Assembly (NCBI RefSeq): GCF_033473495.1
Contig: NC_088935.1
Span: 4,526,001 to 4,590,000, forward strand
Length of the DNA: 64,000 bases
Origin: Cercospora beticola
Taxonomy: Eukaryota > Ascomycota > Dothideomycetes > Mycosphaerellales > Mycosphaerellaceae
Direction of reading: 5' to 3'
The first letter of the stretch is position 1. Each line of letters opens with the position of its first letter. The translations under genes and the position numbers were made by a program. Shown piece after piece: positions 23,155 to 34,484 of this stretch. The notes under the pieces are model-generated. The model made no database searches. It saw nothing but the letters and a program-made list of their open reading frames with translations, and had not been told where the DNA came from.

Positions 23155-24959
23155 TCAACCATGGCTGATGATGACTCTCGCCCCTTCTTTCCCCAAAACT
23201 CCTCTCTCCTTTTCTTTCGCTTTCGGGCTTCGATCTCTTCCCTTTTTGCGGCTGAGAAAGCCCAGCATGCCCGAAGGTCGTTCTGCTCTTCGCGCTTCGT
23301 CAGCCACCATCGCTTGACTTTGATTCGCCATGTCGGTCCAGCTCCCCTGCTCGTTAAGCACAACTTGCACGCCTCCACCTTGTGATGTGCTCCTCGTCGA
23401 CCCTCGCTGTCGATGTTGCTGGTAGCCTCTATTGGTCGGTGGTGGAGGTGCTGCATTCGCTGGGTTCTCGAATCTCATGGGGCGTGATCTCCCCGTCTCT
23501 CGAGGATCAGGGTTCGCGTATGGAGAGGGTTCTGATGTCGGCGGTATTGGGTATTCAGATGGGTGGCTGACAGCCACGCCTATCTCCAGTGCTGCGGCAG
23601 GCAGAGGAGGTGAGCCGTCGGGAGAATGTGTTGAGGAGCGCGTCCTTGACACGCTTCCCGGTGTATTCGAGCGTGGTGTCGGGACCGATCTTGTCTTCTC
23701 AAGCCCCTGCTGTCGCGCATAGTTGGGGTCCAGGTCTCTGTCTCGTGCAGACCTCGTCGATGATTTAGTCGTGTTTGGAGACCCAGTCACTGATGCTACC
23801 GGACTTCGGTCCTGGGGCACTGCAGTGTAGTTGAAAGGTTCAAACATAGTTTCGATCATTCGGTGCAGCTCATCCGCGCGGATCTCTTGCTGCGTTGCAT
23901 CCTCTCGCAACTCTGCCCGAGGCTTTTGTTTGCGTGCGCGAGCCTCCAGTGGTGCTTCCTCAAGGAGAAGCTCCTCGAGATCATAAGTGGCGTCAAAATT
24001 GGTCTTTTCGCTCGACGGGCAGAAGATGGGCTCGTACTCCTTGTGTTCCAAGGCAACAAAATCAATCTCTCTGAAGAATGGGTTATCCGTGAATGTCTCC
24101 CACCCGGCAGCACCAATCCGCAGATGCTTGTTCTTCTCCAGTAGTGAACTGATAGCATGCAGACATGGCATGGAAACGGGTGGCGATGTCACTGGAAATG
24201 GAGGATCGGCTCTGACGATCGCTTGTGCTAGTGCATCGTGATGGTTCGCCTCAAACGGGCGCCGATTGTAAATGCATTCGTAGAAGAGCACGCCCAAAGA
24301 CCACCAATCGACTTCGGAATAGTACCCTTTCCCAGAGTAAACCTCTGGTGCCAAGTATGCCAACGTTCCTGATTTGCTCGTGAGCGGTTTTCCGGGAGTG
24401 ATGTCGGAAGCAACATTGAAGTCGGCCAAGTGCACATGACCTTCCGAATCTAGGAGCACATTATCGGGCTTGACGTCTCGATGCACAATGCCTTGCTTGT
24501 GTATGTATCTGAGGGCGCAGCCGAGCTCAGCAATCCAGAAACGTACAGCCTCTTCCGTGAAAGTCTTTCGTGAAATGTGAAATCGCAAATCGCCTCCATT
24601 CATGAGATCAACGACAATGTACCTGCGCAGACGTCAGTCGAGGGCCGAAGCAGCAAACTTATAAGGCGCGGGGCGATGTACAGGTACTCCATGTCCTGAA
24701 AACTGTAGCGCAGGTTGCACAGGAACGGGTGGTTCAGGTGCTCCAGCATACGCCGCTCTCGAATGATATTCCGCACACTCTCCGACCTAACCACCTCATC
24801 TTTCCTGATATACTTGAGCGCGAACGTCAAGCCTGTGTCTTTTCGCTCCACTATGCGGACCTTGCCAAATGCGCCCTTGCCCACCACGCGCAGCAGACGG
24901 AAGTGATTGAGGTTGACCTCGTCGGTGAGGACTACGGGCTTGCCATTGGAGTTGCCCAT
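23155..24959 (-). CDS. AGC-type Ser/Thr kinase, STK32/YANK-like
   Basis: Exons 24959-24682 and 24622-23155 (59-nt intron) give 581 aa. The join EYL-YIVVDLMNGGDLRFHI restores the kinase hinge. The protein starts MGNSNGKP, a possible N-myristoylation site, as in animal YANK kinases. Kinase motifs are GKGAFGKV (ATP loop), FALKYIRKDE (catalytic Lys), HRDVKPDNVLL, and DFNVASDI in place of the usual DFG. The DFN form and the MGN start together point to the STK32/YANK group. The C-terminal 250 residues are low-complexity, Ser/Pro/Arg-rich. Substrates are unknown; membrane attachment is an inference from the N-terminus. A basic kinase in the Ypk/Sch9 group is less likely. Confidence 0.9.
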
Positions 24960-25608
24960 CTGTACTGGACCGCCAACCGATCCAGCGTGGGCGGCGGGAG
25001 CTGAAGGAAAACGGTGTTGCGGACGTTGGACAAGTAGCCAGCGGGAGTGCTACGACGTCCGCAGCGTCATCGCTCGCGGAGGACGTGAAGCGGCCTGCCT
25101 GGGTGGTGCAGTGGGGGGATGGAGCTCGAATCGCCGCCAGCCCTGGGCGCCACGGCGCGAAAGAAGGACAGCGGGGGGAGGTGGTACGAGGCGGTGTATG
25201 GCGGCGGCGGCGGCAGCAGTAGCAATAGTAACAGTCGAGGCAGTGGCAGCGGCAGGTGGACGTTGTGTTCCAGGCTATCGGAGCGTGCAAACGAAAGAGT
25301 TAACCCGATCAAGCTCGCCGAGACAGCGATCAGAGCTCTGCGCACAAGCACATTTGGACGGGTGCAGGGCGCGCGCAGTGTTCAGGTCGGGGGTGGTTAG
25401 ATGAGCACGATGCTATTCGCGGCGGAGGGCAGGCGAGGGGCGGGCAAAGCAAGTGTCGGGGGGCCTGCGTGACCAGCAGCAGCGCTGCCAGAGCCCGCTA
25501 CTATGTAATGTCCAGTGCAGTGTGATTACCACGAGGTTGCCCGCCGTGCGCCGTGTGGATGATGGGCTAGCTGCCGGGCTAGCGACGATGATCTGACCCA
25601 GCATGGAC
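24960..25608. other. Intergenic / kinase promoter, low-complexity triplets
   Basis: Upstream of the minus-strand kinase. It holds a GGC/AGC-rich imperfect triplet run at about 25200-25260. Overlapping short open frames on both strands look like a by-product of this composition; no gene is supported. Confidence 0.4.
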
Positions 25609-25617
25609 AACGGTTAC

Positions 25618-25661
25618 CGACGCGCCTAGGGAGCGTGACTCGGACTGCTAGGGAGCGTGAT
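25618..25661 (+). repeat. Left terminal inverted repeat
   Basis: Begins CGACGCGCCTAGGGAGCGTG and contains two copies of CTAGGGAGCGTGA. It mirrors 26078-26121 with five mismatches. Confidence 0.85.
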
Positions 25662-26077
25662 TGAGCGTTAGTTACGTAATCTACGAGGACATAGAGTGCT
25701 AGCACTCTAACGTCAAACGACACTATACCTTTCTTACACGCTCTGGAGCTTATGCTCGTCGTTACCGGAAAGAAGTCTTGCTTAGGGACCTATACGCGCT
25801 CGGGTGTCGTACGTCGTTATTCTACTCGCAAGGTCGTACCTCCGAATGCTTGCTTCGCTCCTAGTACTAGTACTAGGACACGAAAGCAATAGGACAGCCG
25901 GCAGCACCTCTAGAACGACGAACCTTACGATACGCTAGGATAAGAGCTTCGAGTTCTAGGTATATAGTCCTATCGAACGCACCGAATAGGAAATTATAGC
26001 CTTGTCGTCGCGTTGTGCGTCAAGATGTCGCCTCTTGTCTTGGAAATCATCTAGGCTGTTACGTTATGTTGTGTATC

Positions 26078-26121
26078 GTCACGTTCCCTAGTAATCCGAG
26101 TCACGCTCCCTAGGCGGTTCG
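26078..26121 (-). repeat. Right terminal inverted repeat
   Basis: Read on the minus strand it begins CGAACCGCCTAGGGAGCGTG, pairing with the left repeat. It is immediately followed by the second copy of AACGGTTAC. Confidence 0.85.
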
Positions 26122-26130
26122 AACGGTTAC

Positions 26131-27304
26131 GATGCCTCGCGCCACGCCCTCGTGCTGTTGCTGCCGCCGCTGCTCCTCCGCCGCCGCCGCCATGTTGGTG
26201 TTCGTCGGCGGCAGCTCCTGCATGCCCGGCGTTCCAGAGCCACCACCGCACAGCAAGCCATCAGCATGCCATGTGCTGCCATCGCCAATATCTGCCTCGT
26301 CGCGGGGGGCCTGGGCGCTGGACACATCTTCACATGTGAACCACGGCCAGCCACTCCAGCACGCCTGCTCGGAGTATTCATCTACCTCTGGCCATCACTC
26401 CTCCTCCTGTCACATCCAACAACAGCCTCCTCAGCCCGCGACACTATCCATTACCAACCATCGCGCAGACAATTAGCAAACCGTCTCCCCATTCGGCCTG
26501 CACGCTCCTCCTTCGGCGTGCTTTTCGCACGTGGCAATCCCATCAGCCTGCAAGCCACAATTGTCCACGGCGGCCGCCTTGCCTGCGTGTCCAGCGAATG
26601 AGAAGAAGCTACCAATTTCAGCTTGCTTCGACCACTTTGTTCCAGAAGCCCCTCCCAATTGGCTCGCATCGCACCACATGCAAGCCACAGTCGATCCTCT
26701 TCATTCGTGACTCCACGGCCGAGCAACGTGTTCGCCGCGTGATACGGCGGTGAGCACAGAGTCATATCTCGGTTATCGTTTGAACAAAAAAGAGTACATC
26801 GAAGAGCACGTCCAGGCTTGGCTACGGACAGGGCTCCTGCTGGAGAATTGTGCCCTGGTACCCGGTCGACAACATGTCTGTCCATGGCTGACGAGCAAGG
26901 TTATCCATGCTAACGACGACAGCTCCCTTACGCTCTGGGACTGTCCCTTGGCCACTTTCGTTTCTTCGTACGTCTACTCTCAGCGCCCACATGTTCTTGG
27001 CATGCAACACGATGGGTGTATGCACATGGCGAGCCTTTCGAAACACCGTGTCGAGACGAAACAAGATCCTACCATTTTTTCAATAGCAGCTGTTCTCTGT
27101 AACACTGATCCATACACAAACGCATCGCGTTCCACTGTCTCGGATTGTATCTGCAGAGGACATCCGTGTCACCCGCACAAGATTGAAATTACATTGCATA
27201 AACCCATTCTGATCCCAAACGCCGCCGCCACCCAGACCTTTGCACTGTAAATCCAACACCGTAGCTACCGAACCGATCAATCATCTGCATGCTGTTGGCT
27301 ATCC
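26131..27304. other. Intergenic, no supported gene
   Basis: About 1.2 kb between the transposon and the 3' end of UBC8. It has a CCG/CTG triplet-rich start (26150-26215). Open frames of up to 166 codons have no recognisable motif and no ATG-plus-family support. Confidence 0.4.
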
Positions 27305-28207
27305 TCACACTTCCATGGTCCCCGCTGGCTCATCGTCTTCGTCATCATCGAAACTACCGACGCTACTCATTTCGTCACTATCGTCAGAGTCGTTTCCAGC
27401 CTCGTCAACGCTTTCTTTCGTTGCGTATTTCGTGACATATTCTGCGGGGGAATTAGCGAGGGCTGAGATCAAGGATTATACCCCTACCTTTGACCTTGGC
27501 ATCATAGCCTTTGCTGTCTCTCATCAAAAGAGCGGCTGCTTCGCCGTTCAGAGGATCCGTAGGATTAGGGTACCGCAAGAGCTGCGGCAGAAAGACTTCG
27601 AAGATGTTGACCATGTCGTACATCGGTGACCAGGTTTGGTTGATGACGTCGAGACAAACGCTGCCTGACCTTTTGGTAGTCAGCATATTGCAACCGGAGT
27701 AGCTTGAGGCCGCAGCGCTCACAATTCATCAATATTCGGGTGGAATATCCGATTGACAAAGCCGATGCTTGGTGATTTGTAGGGGTACTGATCCGGAAGT
27801 TCTACGTGAATCTTCCAATGACCACCCACAAACGGTGCTACATATCAAAGTCAGCATTCGTCCCTTTGTAGCTGTGAGAAAGGGATGTCTACGTACTCTC
27901 CTCTGGCCCCTTGAAGCGGACATAGAATTCCTGCCTAGAAACCGATTAGTTTGTACACTTTCGTGGCATTTTCATAGCAGCATGAGGTCAACGGACACTG
28001 TCGAGACAGGTCAGTCAGCATGCTGCGTCAGTAGGGGTAGCATGGGGACCGAGAGTGCTTCGGACTCACTATTGTCATTAACAAGTGTCACTTCGTAGTC
28101 GCTCATCATCATCTTCATGACCTGTTCTCCGTCAACCCGTATGTCCTCTCTCTGTCGGCAAAGACTCCACTAACGTCCGTCTCTATCCTGCGCTTTGGAC
28201 TACTCAT
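27305..28207 (-). CDS. UBC8: Ubiquitin-conjugating enzyme E2, UBC8/UBE2H type, with a putative 1-nt exon
   Basis: Seven exons on the minus strand (28207-28175, 28121-28070, 27997, 27934-27897, 27837-27723, 27669-27488, 27441-27305) give 185 aa. The product starts [11 protein letters not shown] and has [20 protein letters not shown] with active Cys85. It ends in an acidic Asp/Glu/Ser tail, the UBC8/UBE2H hallmark. In yeast this E2 acts with the GID ligase to degrade gluconeogenic enzymes. Exon 2 ends AAT-A and exon 4 begins G-CAG-GAA. Only a one-base exon T between two normal-sized introns (72 and 62 nt) gives in-frame NDN-M-QEF, the sequence I expect for fungal orthologues. A 5-nt exon with other sites is a weaker alternative. 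The last-but-one acceptor is AAAAG. Confidence 0.9.
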
Positions 28208-29403
28208 CTTGCCGCCTGCCTTCGGCCCACCCTTATCTGTTTCGTAATGTGAGGCTCAATCGAGCGGCCGGAAGTCGTGAAAGTCGGGCGTTTGAGGCGT
28301 TCACTGGTGTGCAGTGGGGGTGGTGAATGTGGTATTCTGCGGTACACGAGTGCAGTCCGGGACGAAGAGGTGACGGTCGATACTGGTCACGTCAAACAAG
28401 CGCGCGATCGGTCACTTGACCAGTTCGGCTTGTGTCTTGTCGTGGTACGGATCGGGAAATGAGACGATGTGGTCGTAGTTCGTGATGGAGGTGTTACGAT
28501 GCGTTCCAAGATCCTCTGGCACGATCACTGTTTGCCAAACGGGTAGTTAGGAGTAAGTTGGTAGGTACGAATGAGATGGTAGGAGGTTGTGGCAGTGGTC
28601 ATGAGCTTCCTACGTTCGGGCCGTTGTCGCAGCTTCACAAAGCCGACTTCCACTTCCACATGCTACACTAACCAGTCGAACCTTCCGCGTGCTCCAATGG
28701 CCGGTTCGCAACCGCGCTGGTGATTCCCAGACCACGAGACTTAAATCTAAGCGTTACCGTGACTTCCTACTCCCACTCACAAACGAGATGAGCATGCGAC
28801 ATCTCCGAAGGACAATGCCTTGACCAGGCGGCAGCACTTCAGAGCAGTGTAGAGTGGATACAAGTTTAATGGACCATTTCATCGTCCTGCACTTGCATCT
28901 TCTGAGTCTGAATGTCCCAGAGAGAGAGAGATCTGGTCATGAGTGACCGAGGGTTGGTTATCACGCTGCACGAACTACATGTATCTGGCCCGTGCATCGA
29001 TTCGAATATGATAGAGAGGGGACATTTGCGCAATGCACAGCATGTGGCCTAGTTCGCAGCAGCAAAGCGTTCCAGGTGAGGAGAGACATCTAACTCATTG
29101 TACTTTTCGAAGGCTCACAGTACGCGTTACCGTTCATAATGGCACATTCCATAGCTTTGGCTACCTTGGGCCGATCTGGACTTTGAAGCGCGGTCTCGCA
29201 AAGGTGAGTGAGCTTGATGCAGGATGCCTTGCATCCACTCGTGAACTGTATCCACACGCGGTCAGACTCCGGCGTCCAAATGAAGCATGAGCCTGCCAGT
29301 TTATTCGAGCAGCCTCGAAGCTTGCCCCGTGTGCGTAGTGCATCATCTGCGTTGCACCCTCGCTGCTATAGTACATTCATTGTATCCTCGTCAAGTCATG
29401 ATT
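28208..29403. other. Intergenic, no supported gene
   Basis: 1.2 kb between the UBC8 start and the PRE9 stop, holding the UBC8 promoter. A short AG-repeat lies near 28920. No open frame here resembles a known protein. Confidence 0.4.
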
Positions 29404-30214
29404 CTATGCCGTTGGCTCAGCATCTTCGCTGCTTTTCCCAAGCCCATGCTCTTTCAGTAGTGAGTCGATCTCCTCGGCGGACCACAGCTTGTGGTAGATG
29501 GTGCCCTTCTCCGTACGTCCCACTGTCGCGAATTCGATCTTCTCGCTGGACAACTTCGTGCTGTCCATGGTCTTGGATAGGACCTTGACGGCCAACTCGC
29601 AGGCTTGCTTGAGAGTGCACTCCTCGTTGTAGTCTTGCTTGAGTAACGACTGCGCACTGGCACTGTTCGACCCTACACTCGTCGCCTTCCATCCTGTGTA
29701 GTTGCCGCTGGGGTTGGACTGGTACAGCTGGAATTGCCGCTGGTTGTCCCAGCCAGCGTAGATGAACGACACGCCAAAAGGCCGAAGGCCACCATGTTGC
29801 GTGTAACCTTGCTTCAGATCGCATAGTCGGCGTACGAGTTGCTCGCAAGGGATGTCGGCGTTGTAGGTCAGGAGGTAGCGTTGGGCGGCTTGACGCGCGT
29901 AGTTGATGAGGATGTTGGCATCGGCAGTCATGCCTGCCACAGCGGTAATCATGTTGTCGTTCAAGATGTACAGCTTCTCGGCGCTAGTGTCTTGCTCCAG
30001 CAGCTTGCTGGTGACCTTGCGTTCCGCGGCGAGCACAATTCCATCGGTGGCGAGGATTCCTAGGGCGGTACCGGCGTGCGAGATGGCCTCGAGTGCATAT
30101 TCGACCTGGTAGAGACGACCCTCAGGCGAGAAGATCGTAGTTCGACTGTTGCCGTCAATCAGCAAGAGCTAACAGAGGGATCAAGCAAACTTACCTATCG
30201 TAACGCCTAGACAT
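29404..30214 (-). CDS. PRE9: 20S proteasome subunit alpha (PRE9 / PSMA4 type)
   Basis: Exon 1 (30214-30195) encodes only MSRRYD plus two bases; a 49-nt intron precedes exon 2 (30145-29404). The total is 253 aa. The join restores the alpha-subunit signature [20 protein letters not shown] followed by [16 protein letters not shown]. Further alpha-3 landmarks are [33 protein letters not shown] and [15 protein letters not shown]. The subunit sits in the outer ring of the core particle and helps gate substrate entry; it is structural, not proteolytic. Its start is 194 bp from the divergent WW/FF gene. Confidence 0.96.
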
Positions 30215-30408
30215 TGTCGGTCACTCTGATGGATGTGATGCCTGGAGTGTGGTGTGTGGAGTTGAATGGTGGGTTGTGTTGGAAAGTGGTGTTTGTGGAG
30301 AGCTGTTGCTGATAGACCGCGTTCGCAGGCGGAGCTTGGACGATGCGCGTCACGGCTGCTGCCTTTCTTCAATAATTCCACAACACCACACCACTTCCAC
30401 CACGACCA
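30215..30408. promoter_or_regulatory. Divergent promoter PRE9 / WW-FF gene
   Basis: Only 194 bp separate the two start codons. No proteasome-associated control element could be recognised by eye. Confidence 0.4.
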
Positions 30409-32070
30409 ATGGCCGACATCCGCTCGCAGTCGCCCAACAAGCGGCAGAAGACTTTTGCGACACAAGATGACTTCGTATCGCTCCAAGACGAGCACGACTC
30501 CGCCGCCAATGCCACATACGCGCAAAATCCGCCTCCGTCGGCACCGCGATCCGCACATCATCGACATCATGGCGACCGTCCCAAATCCAAACATGCCCTG
30601 CCAGATTGTGAACCATGGCTGCTAGTCAAGACAAAACTGAGACGTCGTTTCGTGCATAACCCCATCACAGGCGAGAGTCTATGGCGCATACCGCAGTCTG
30701 TCTTGCCTGCTGTGCTGGCCCTGGAGCAGTATGAACGGGACCAAAAAGAGAAGGCCGAGAACGCCGCTTGGGCTGAGCAGCAGCTCCAGCAAATGCGACC
30801 GCAGCAGGGCCTAAATGAAGCTTCCAACGCGCCGGGATCCGGTACTGCCTCGGAGCGACGACGAAGGAGCATCAGTCTGCAGAGAGAAGATGAGGCCGCT
30901 CTTATGGCCGAGCTGAATGCACAAGCAGAGGAGGACGCAGCAAAAGCCTCTGCTACTGCTACGAGTTTGCCCACTCGCACCACCACGTATGGTTACGACA
31001 GCGACGGTTCGTATGAAGAGGTTGAGGTCACAGATTCAGAAGAGGACGAGGACGATCCGGCGATCGAAGGCACGACACAAGATGCTGGTGCATCACGAGA
31101 ACAGCCAGATGGCAGTGCTACCCCACCGGATGCGCCTGTTGAGTTCGGAGAAGATGATATTGCCTATCAACTGGCTGCAATGGGCGAGGACTACGAACTG
31201 GACGCAGGTGAATATGGCGATGAGCCAGAAGCGGGCTGGGAGGATGGTGCTGAGGGTTTGGGCCTCACCGAGGAAGACGCCACGAATCTGTTTCGTGACC
31301 TGCTCGACGATTACCGCATCAGTCCATTCATTCCATGGGACAAAGTTATCACCGATGAGTCAGAGAACAGTATCCTGAATGACGATCGATATACTGTGTT
31401 GCCGAATATGAAAGCGCGACGCGAGGTCTTCGATACCTGGGCCAGAGACAAAGCCGCACAGCTGAAAGCTGAGCGAGCGACTATGCATAAACTCAACCCG
31501 AAAGTCCCATACTTGGTGTTTCTGCAAGAAAACGCGAGCCCCAAGCTTTACTGGCCGGAGTTCAAGCGGAAGTACAAACGCGAGGCGGTGATGAATGACC
31601 GCAAGCTGAGCGACAAGGATCGTGAAAAGCTCTATCGGGACCATATATCCAGGCTGAAATTGCCCGAGTCAACACGCCAGGCAGATCTTAAACTGCTCTT
31701 ACAAAGTGTCCCTCTGAGCTCGCTCAACTCTCAGACTACTCTCGATTCTTTGCCGGAACAGGTTCTCTCCCATGTCCACTACATCAGCCTTCCGCCGAAA
31801 GTCCGCGATGCCGTGATAGCAGAACATATCAAGAATCTGCCCCTGGGACCAGAAGATGGCGAAGCCACAGCGCAAGATGCCACGGCTAGCGGGAGGAAAT
31901 CTGATGATCGAAAGAGACGAGAGCAAGCCCTTGCTGATCGTGAAGCCAAGGTAAGAGAGGAGCGGAAGCGCCAGGCAATGGTAGAAGAGAGAGCAAAACG
32001 GGATTTGCGTGAAGGAGAACGCGAACTGGAGCGCGCCATGGCTCGTGGTAGTCGTGCTGTCCACTCGTGA
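30409..32070 (+). CDS. WW- and FF-domain protein, URN1/Dre4-like splicing factor
   Basis: An uninterrupted frame of 553 aa. A WW-type segment lies at about 65-100 (EPWLLVKTKLRRRFVHNP, then SLWRIP). An acidic region follows, then FF-like helices (TNLFRDLLDDYRISPFIPWD, YLVFLQENASPKLYWPEFK, LSDKDREKLYRDHI). A long charged C-terminal coiled coil ends the protein. The arrangement matches URN1 of budding yeast and Dre4 of fission yeast, which associate with the spliceosome; a nuclear role in pre-mRNA splicing is inferred. The frame stops soon after the coil. A GTGAGC right before the stop (32067) could be a donor, leading to a different C-terminus that I could not settle. Confidence 0.8.
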   Translation: MADIRSQSPNKRQKTFATQDDFVSLQDEHDSAANATYAQNPPPSAPRSAHHRHHGDRPKSKHALPDCEPWLLVKTKLRRRFVHNPITGESLWRIPQSVLPAVLALEQYERDQKEKAENAAWAEQQLQQMRPQQGLNEASNAPGSGTASERRRRSISLQREDEAALMAELNAQAEEDAAKASATATSLPTRTTTYGYDSDGSYEEVEVTDSEEDEDDPAIEGTTQDAGASREQPDGSATPPDAPVEFGEDDIAYQLAAMGEDYELDAGEYGDEPEAGWEDGAEGLGLTEEDATNLFRDLLDDYRISPFIPWDKVITDESENSILNDDRYTVLPNMKARREVFDTWARDKAAQLKAERATMHKLNPKVPYLVFLQENASPKLYWPEFKRKYKREAVMNDRKLSDKDREKLYRDHISRLKLPESTRQADLKLLLQSVPLSSLNSQTTLDSLPEQVLSHVHYISLPPKVRDAVIAEHIKNLPLGPEDGEATAQDATASGRKSDDRKRREQALADREAKVREERKRQAMVEERAKRDLREGERELERAMARGSRAVHS

Positions 32071-34484
32071 GCATTCAGCCTGATAGCACAGATCAGGACA
32101 ATCGAAGGCTCCTCCGAGCCACTGCACTGACGCTTGAAGCACAGTATGCCACAGATCCAGCAATACCAGAAGAGCGGCTATACGGGCCTGCTAAGCCGTC
32201 GTAGCCGTGGCGGTTCTTCGGACTGCCTGCTTTTGGAAGACTCAATGCCTGGCAGAGGTCACCTTGATGCGAGGACACCAATGACAATTCAAGCCCACAG
32301 GAACGGCAGCTGGCCAATCGCAATGGTATACTTAGCTACCTTCACGAGCCGTCACCGCTAGACGTAATTGCTGCGAGCTGTGCGAGCCGCCTGCAAGGGC
32401 AGCGTCGATCTAGTCGACGGAGCGGCCTGCAGTGAGTATCTTTACCTGGGACCACGTCATGCAGCCTTGTGTATCTGCATTACAGCGTGGACCTTGCCGA
32501 CTTGGTAATATCACGAAGCGTCGAGTGACCATCGAAGCACCGATCGGCTTCGCTGCAGGAACGAATGTGAAGGGTGAAGTATCGATTACATCTTGATGGC
32601 ATTCCGATCTATTCTTGATCACGGGAAGGGGACTGGTGCTCAACGACTGTCAGCTTGACAAGTTTGTGACACTTGAAAGGGTAGAGATATGTCGTCATCA
32701 TCGCCATCGATCATCGCCCAAAGCAAGAGATGCGGCGTGGTAGCGCCCATAAAATGTGAAGTGAACCCCTGTACTCTTCCTCATTGAGCCTCCTTGACGG
32801 GCGTGTCTGTAGCCTCATAATCACACTATAGTCGTTCAAGAAGGCGGTCACATATTTGGAAACGAACTAGAGCCTGATCGCGTAAGGACTAGAGTGTGCG
32901 TGACCGCCGTTTGGAGGATGCTGGTACCACCTGGCTGGTAACGATCCTTCTCCATAGGCATATGTAAGGTTCAGGTACTGCAGAGCCACGCGGAACGTGG
33001 CACGCTCCCACATGCCGCCAATACGATGGGACTAAAAGTGGGGGCTATCCTGCTGTGGGCAGATGAGATGGCTCATAGATTTCTCAAAAAGGAAGTCGTA
33101 GATGCGTGCTGGGGACGGCAAGCTGCCGGAAATAGTGGTTCACTGCGTAGCACATGCAGCGTGCTGTCCCATATCTCTGGCCACGCTTGGATGCACGCTC
33201 CCAACGCAGCGCGGCCTTGCAGGCAGCTCACGGCCACGGAGAGTACGCGGTTCGTATGATGATGCAGCACAGGAGGCGAGCTCGCGCAACCTCGAGAAAT
33301 GAGGATCGGTACTGCAGTGCTCTCGCAGGATCTCAGGCGGCCGAAGCGGAGTGGTCGCCACCAGGACCATCGGTGCATTGGGCCATTCGACTGCCTCGCC
33401 CGTGCAGCAGTTTGCTTCGACCCACGCAGCAGCCACGAGCTCGCCACGTGATACAGCGACGCAGTACCGCAGCACAGCGAGGCACGGCCCCGAGGCAAGG
33501 GGTCCTGGGGCGTGACATGGAGATGAGCGTCCCCGGAAAGGCGGTGACAGCAGCGTGGCAGTCAGGACACAGCTGCGCGAACACCAGATCGGGGTGTCGT
33601 TGCAGCAATTGGTGGTGTTGATGGACTGAAGACGAGATGTTGCGATGCTAGCGCCGGCAGAAAACGACGCGGCCGCGGCAGGGACAGCTCTGCGATCCTT
33701 CCCGCAGCAACGTGAGGGGACGGAGACAGCATGGGCCCGACGACAGCTGCGCACCCGGGAGCAGTTCGTGGTGGCAGGCGAGGCTCGCACTGGCAGAATA
33801 GAATAATAGAACCGCCGTCGAACACGAAGCGCTGAGGCAGGCGGCCGAGTCCCTGTGGTAGCGAGCGTGGCACAGAATGCACCGGGACTTGCACCACAGC
33901 AGCAGGCCAGGCGATCCCACACCCACTCTCTTGGTCCCGCTCGCTCGTTGGGACCGCTCGTCGCACCGCCCGTCCACCCACGACACGCGAGGACTGCAGA
34001 CGTGACGCGACGCTGTCGGGGCGGCAACGAGGGGGCGACCGACACGGCTCGAGAGGATTCGAATCGATCTGACGACCGGCGACGCGCGCGCGCGCACGCT
34101 CACTCTCACTCGCAGCGCTGCAGGCCGCGCCCCAGGCACAGGAACGCGCTCCGTCGCACAACGCTGGGCGAGAGTGGGCCGCGGACATTGGCGTGGGCAG
34201 TGGAGAGGAGGGGGAATTGGAGGGCCATCGCACTGCGTGCTGCTGCCCTGGTCTCGGGCGCGACCGTGGAGGTGCGGTGGTTATTCGCGGACGGTGACAC
34301 AACAGACGGCAGCACAGCGTAATCTCTGCGCACGCGTGATCCAGCACTTCTGCGCACGCACTGGAGCAAGCAGGACACCGACACCGACGGACAGGCACAG
34401 CAGCAACGTGGCTCGCACCTGCTCCAGGGACGTGCACGCCGTGCTGGCAGCTTCGCGCAGCGCGCGCTGCAATTAATACCCAGC
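32071..34484. other. Long upstream region of the AcuK gene
   Basis: 2.4 kb with no supported gene. It probably contains the AcuK promoter and a long 5' leader. From about 33300 it is GC-rich with long open frames on both strands (up to 385 codons, antisense) rich in Arg, Ala and Cys and without motifs. A CG-dinucleotide run lies at 34083-34094. An inverted pair GGCGGTCAC/GTGACCGCC lies at 32843-32851 and 32900-32908. Confidence 0.45.

Larger units (their letters stand above)
25618..26121. mobile_element. Non-autonomous inverted-repeat DNA transposon (504 bp), Mutator-like by target duplication
   Basis: The ends are inverted repeats of 44 bp matching at 39 positions (25618-25661 against 26078-26121 reversed). 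They are flanked by a perfect 9-bp direct repeat, AACGGTTAC, at 25609-25617 and 26122-26130. Within each repeat CTAGGGA(G/A)CGTGA occurs twice at a 22-bp period, as expected of transposase-binding motifs. The interior has many stops in all frames, so no transposase is encoded. A 9-bp duplication is typical of Mutator-like elements, but the superfamily is an inference. The element lies between the kinase and UBC8 genes and disrupts no recognised gene. Confidence 0.8.

Noticed and set aside
26750..27250. 166-codon plus-strand open frame between the transposon and UBC8
   Set aside because: It begins with GTG, carries no motif, and lies in sequence without other signs of a gene.
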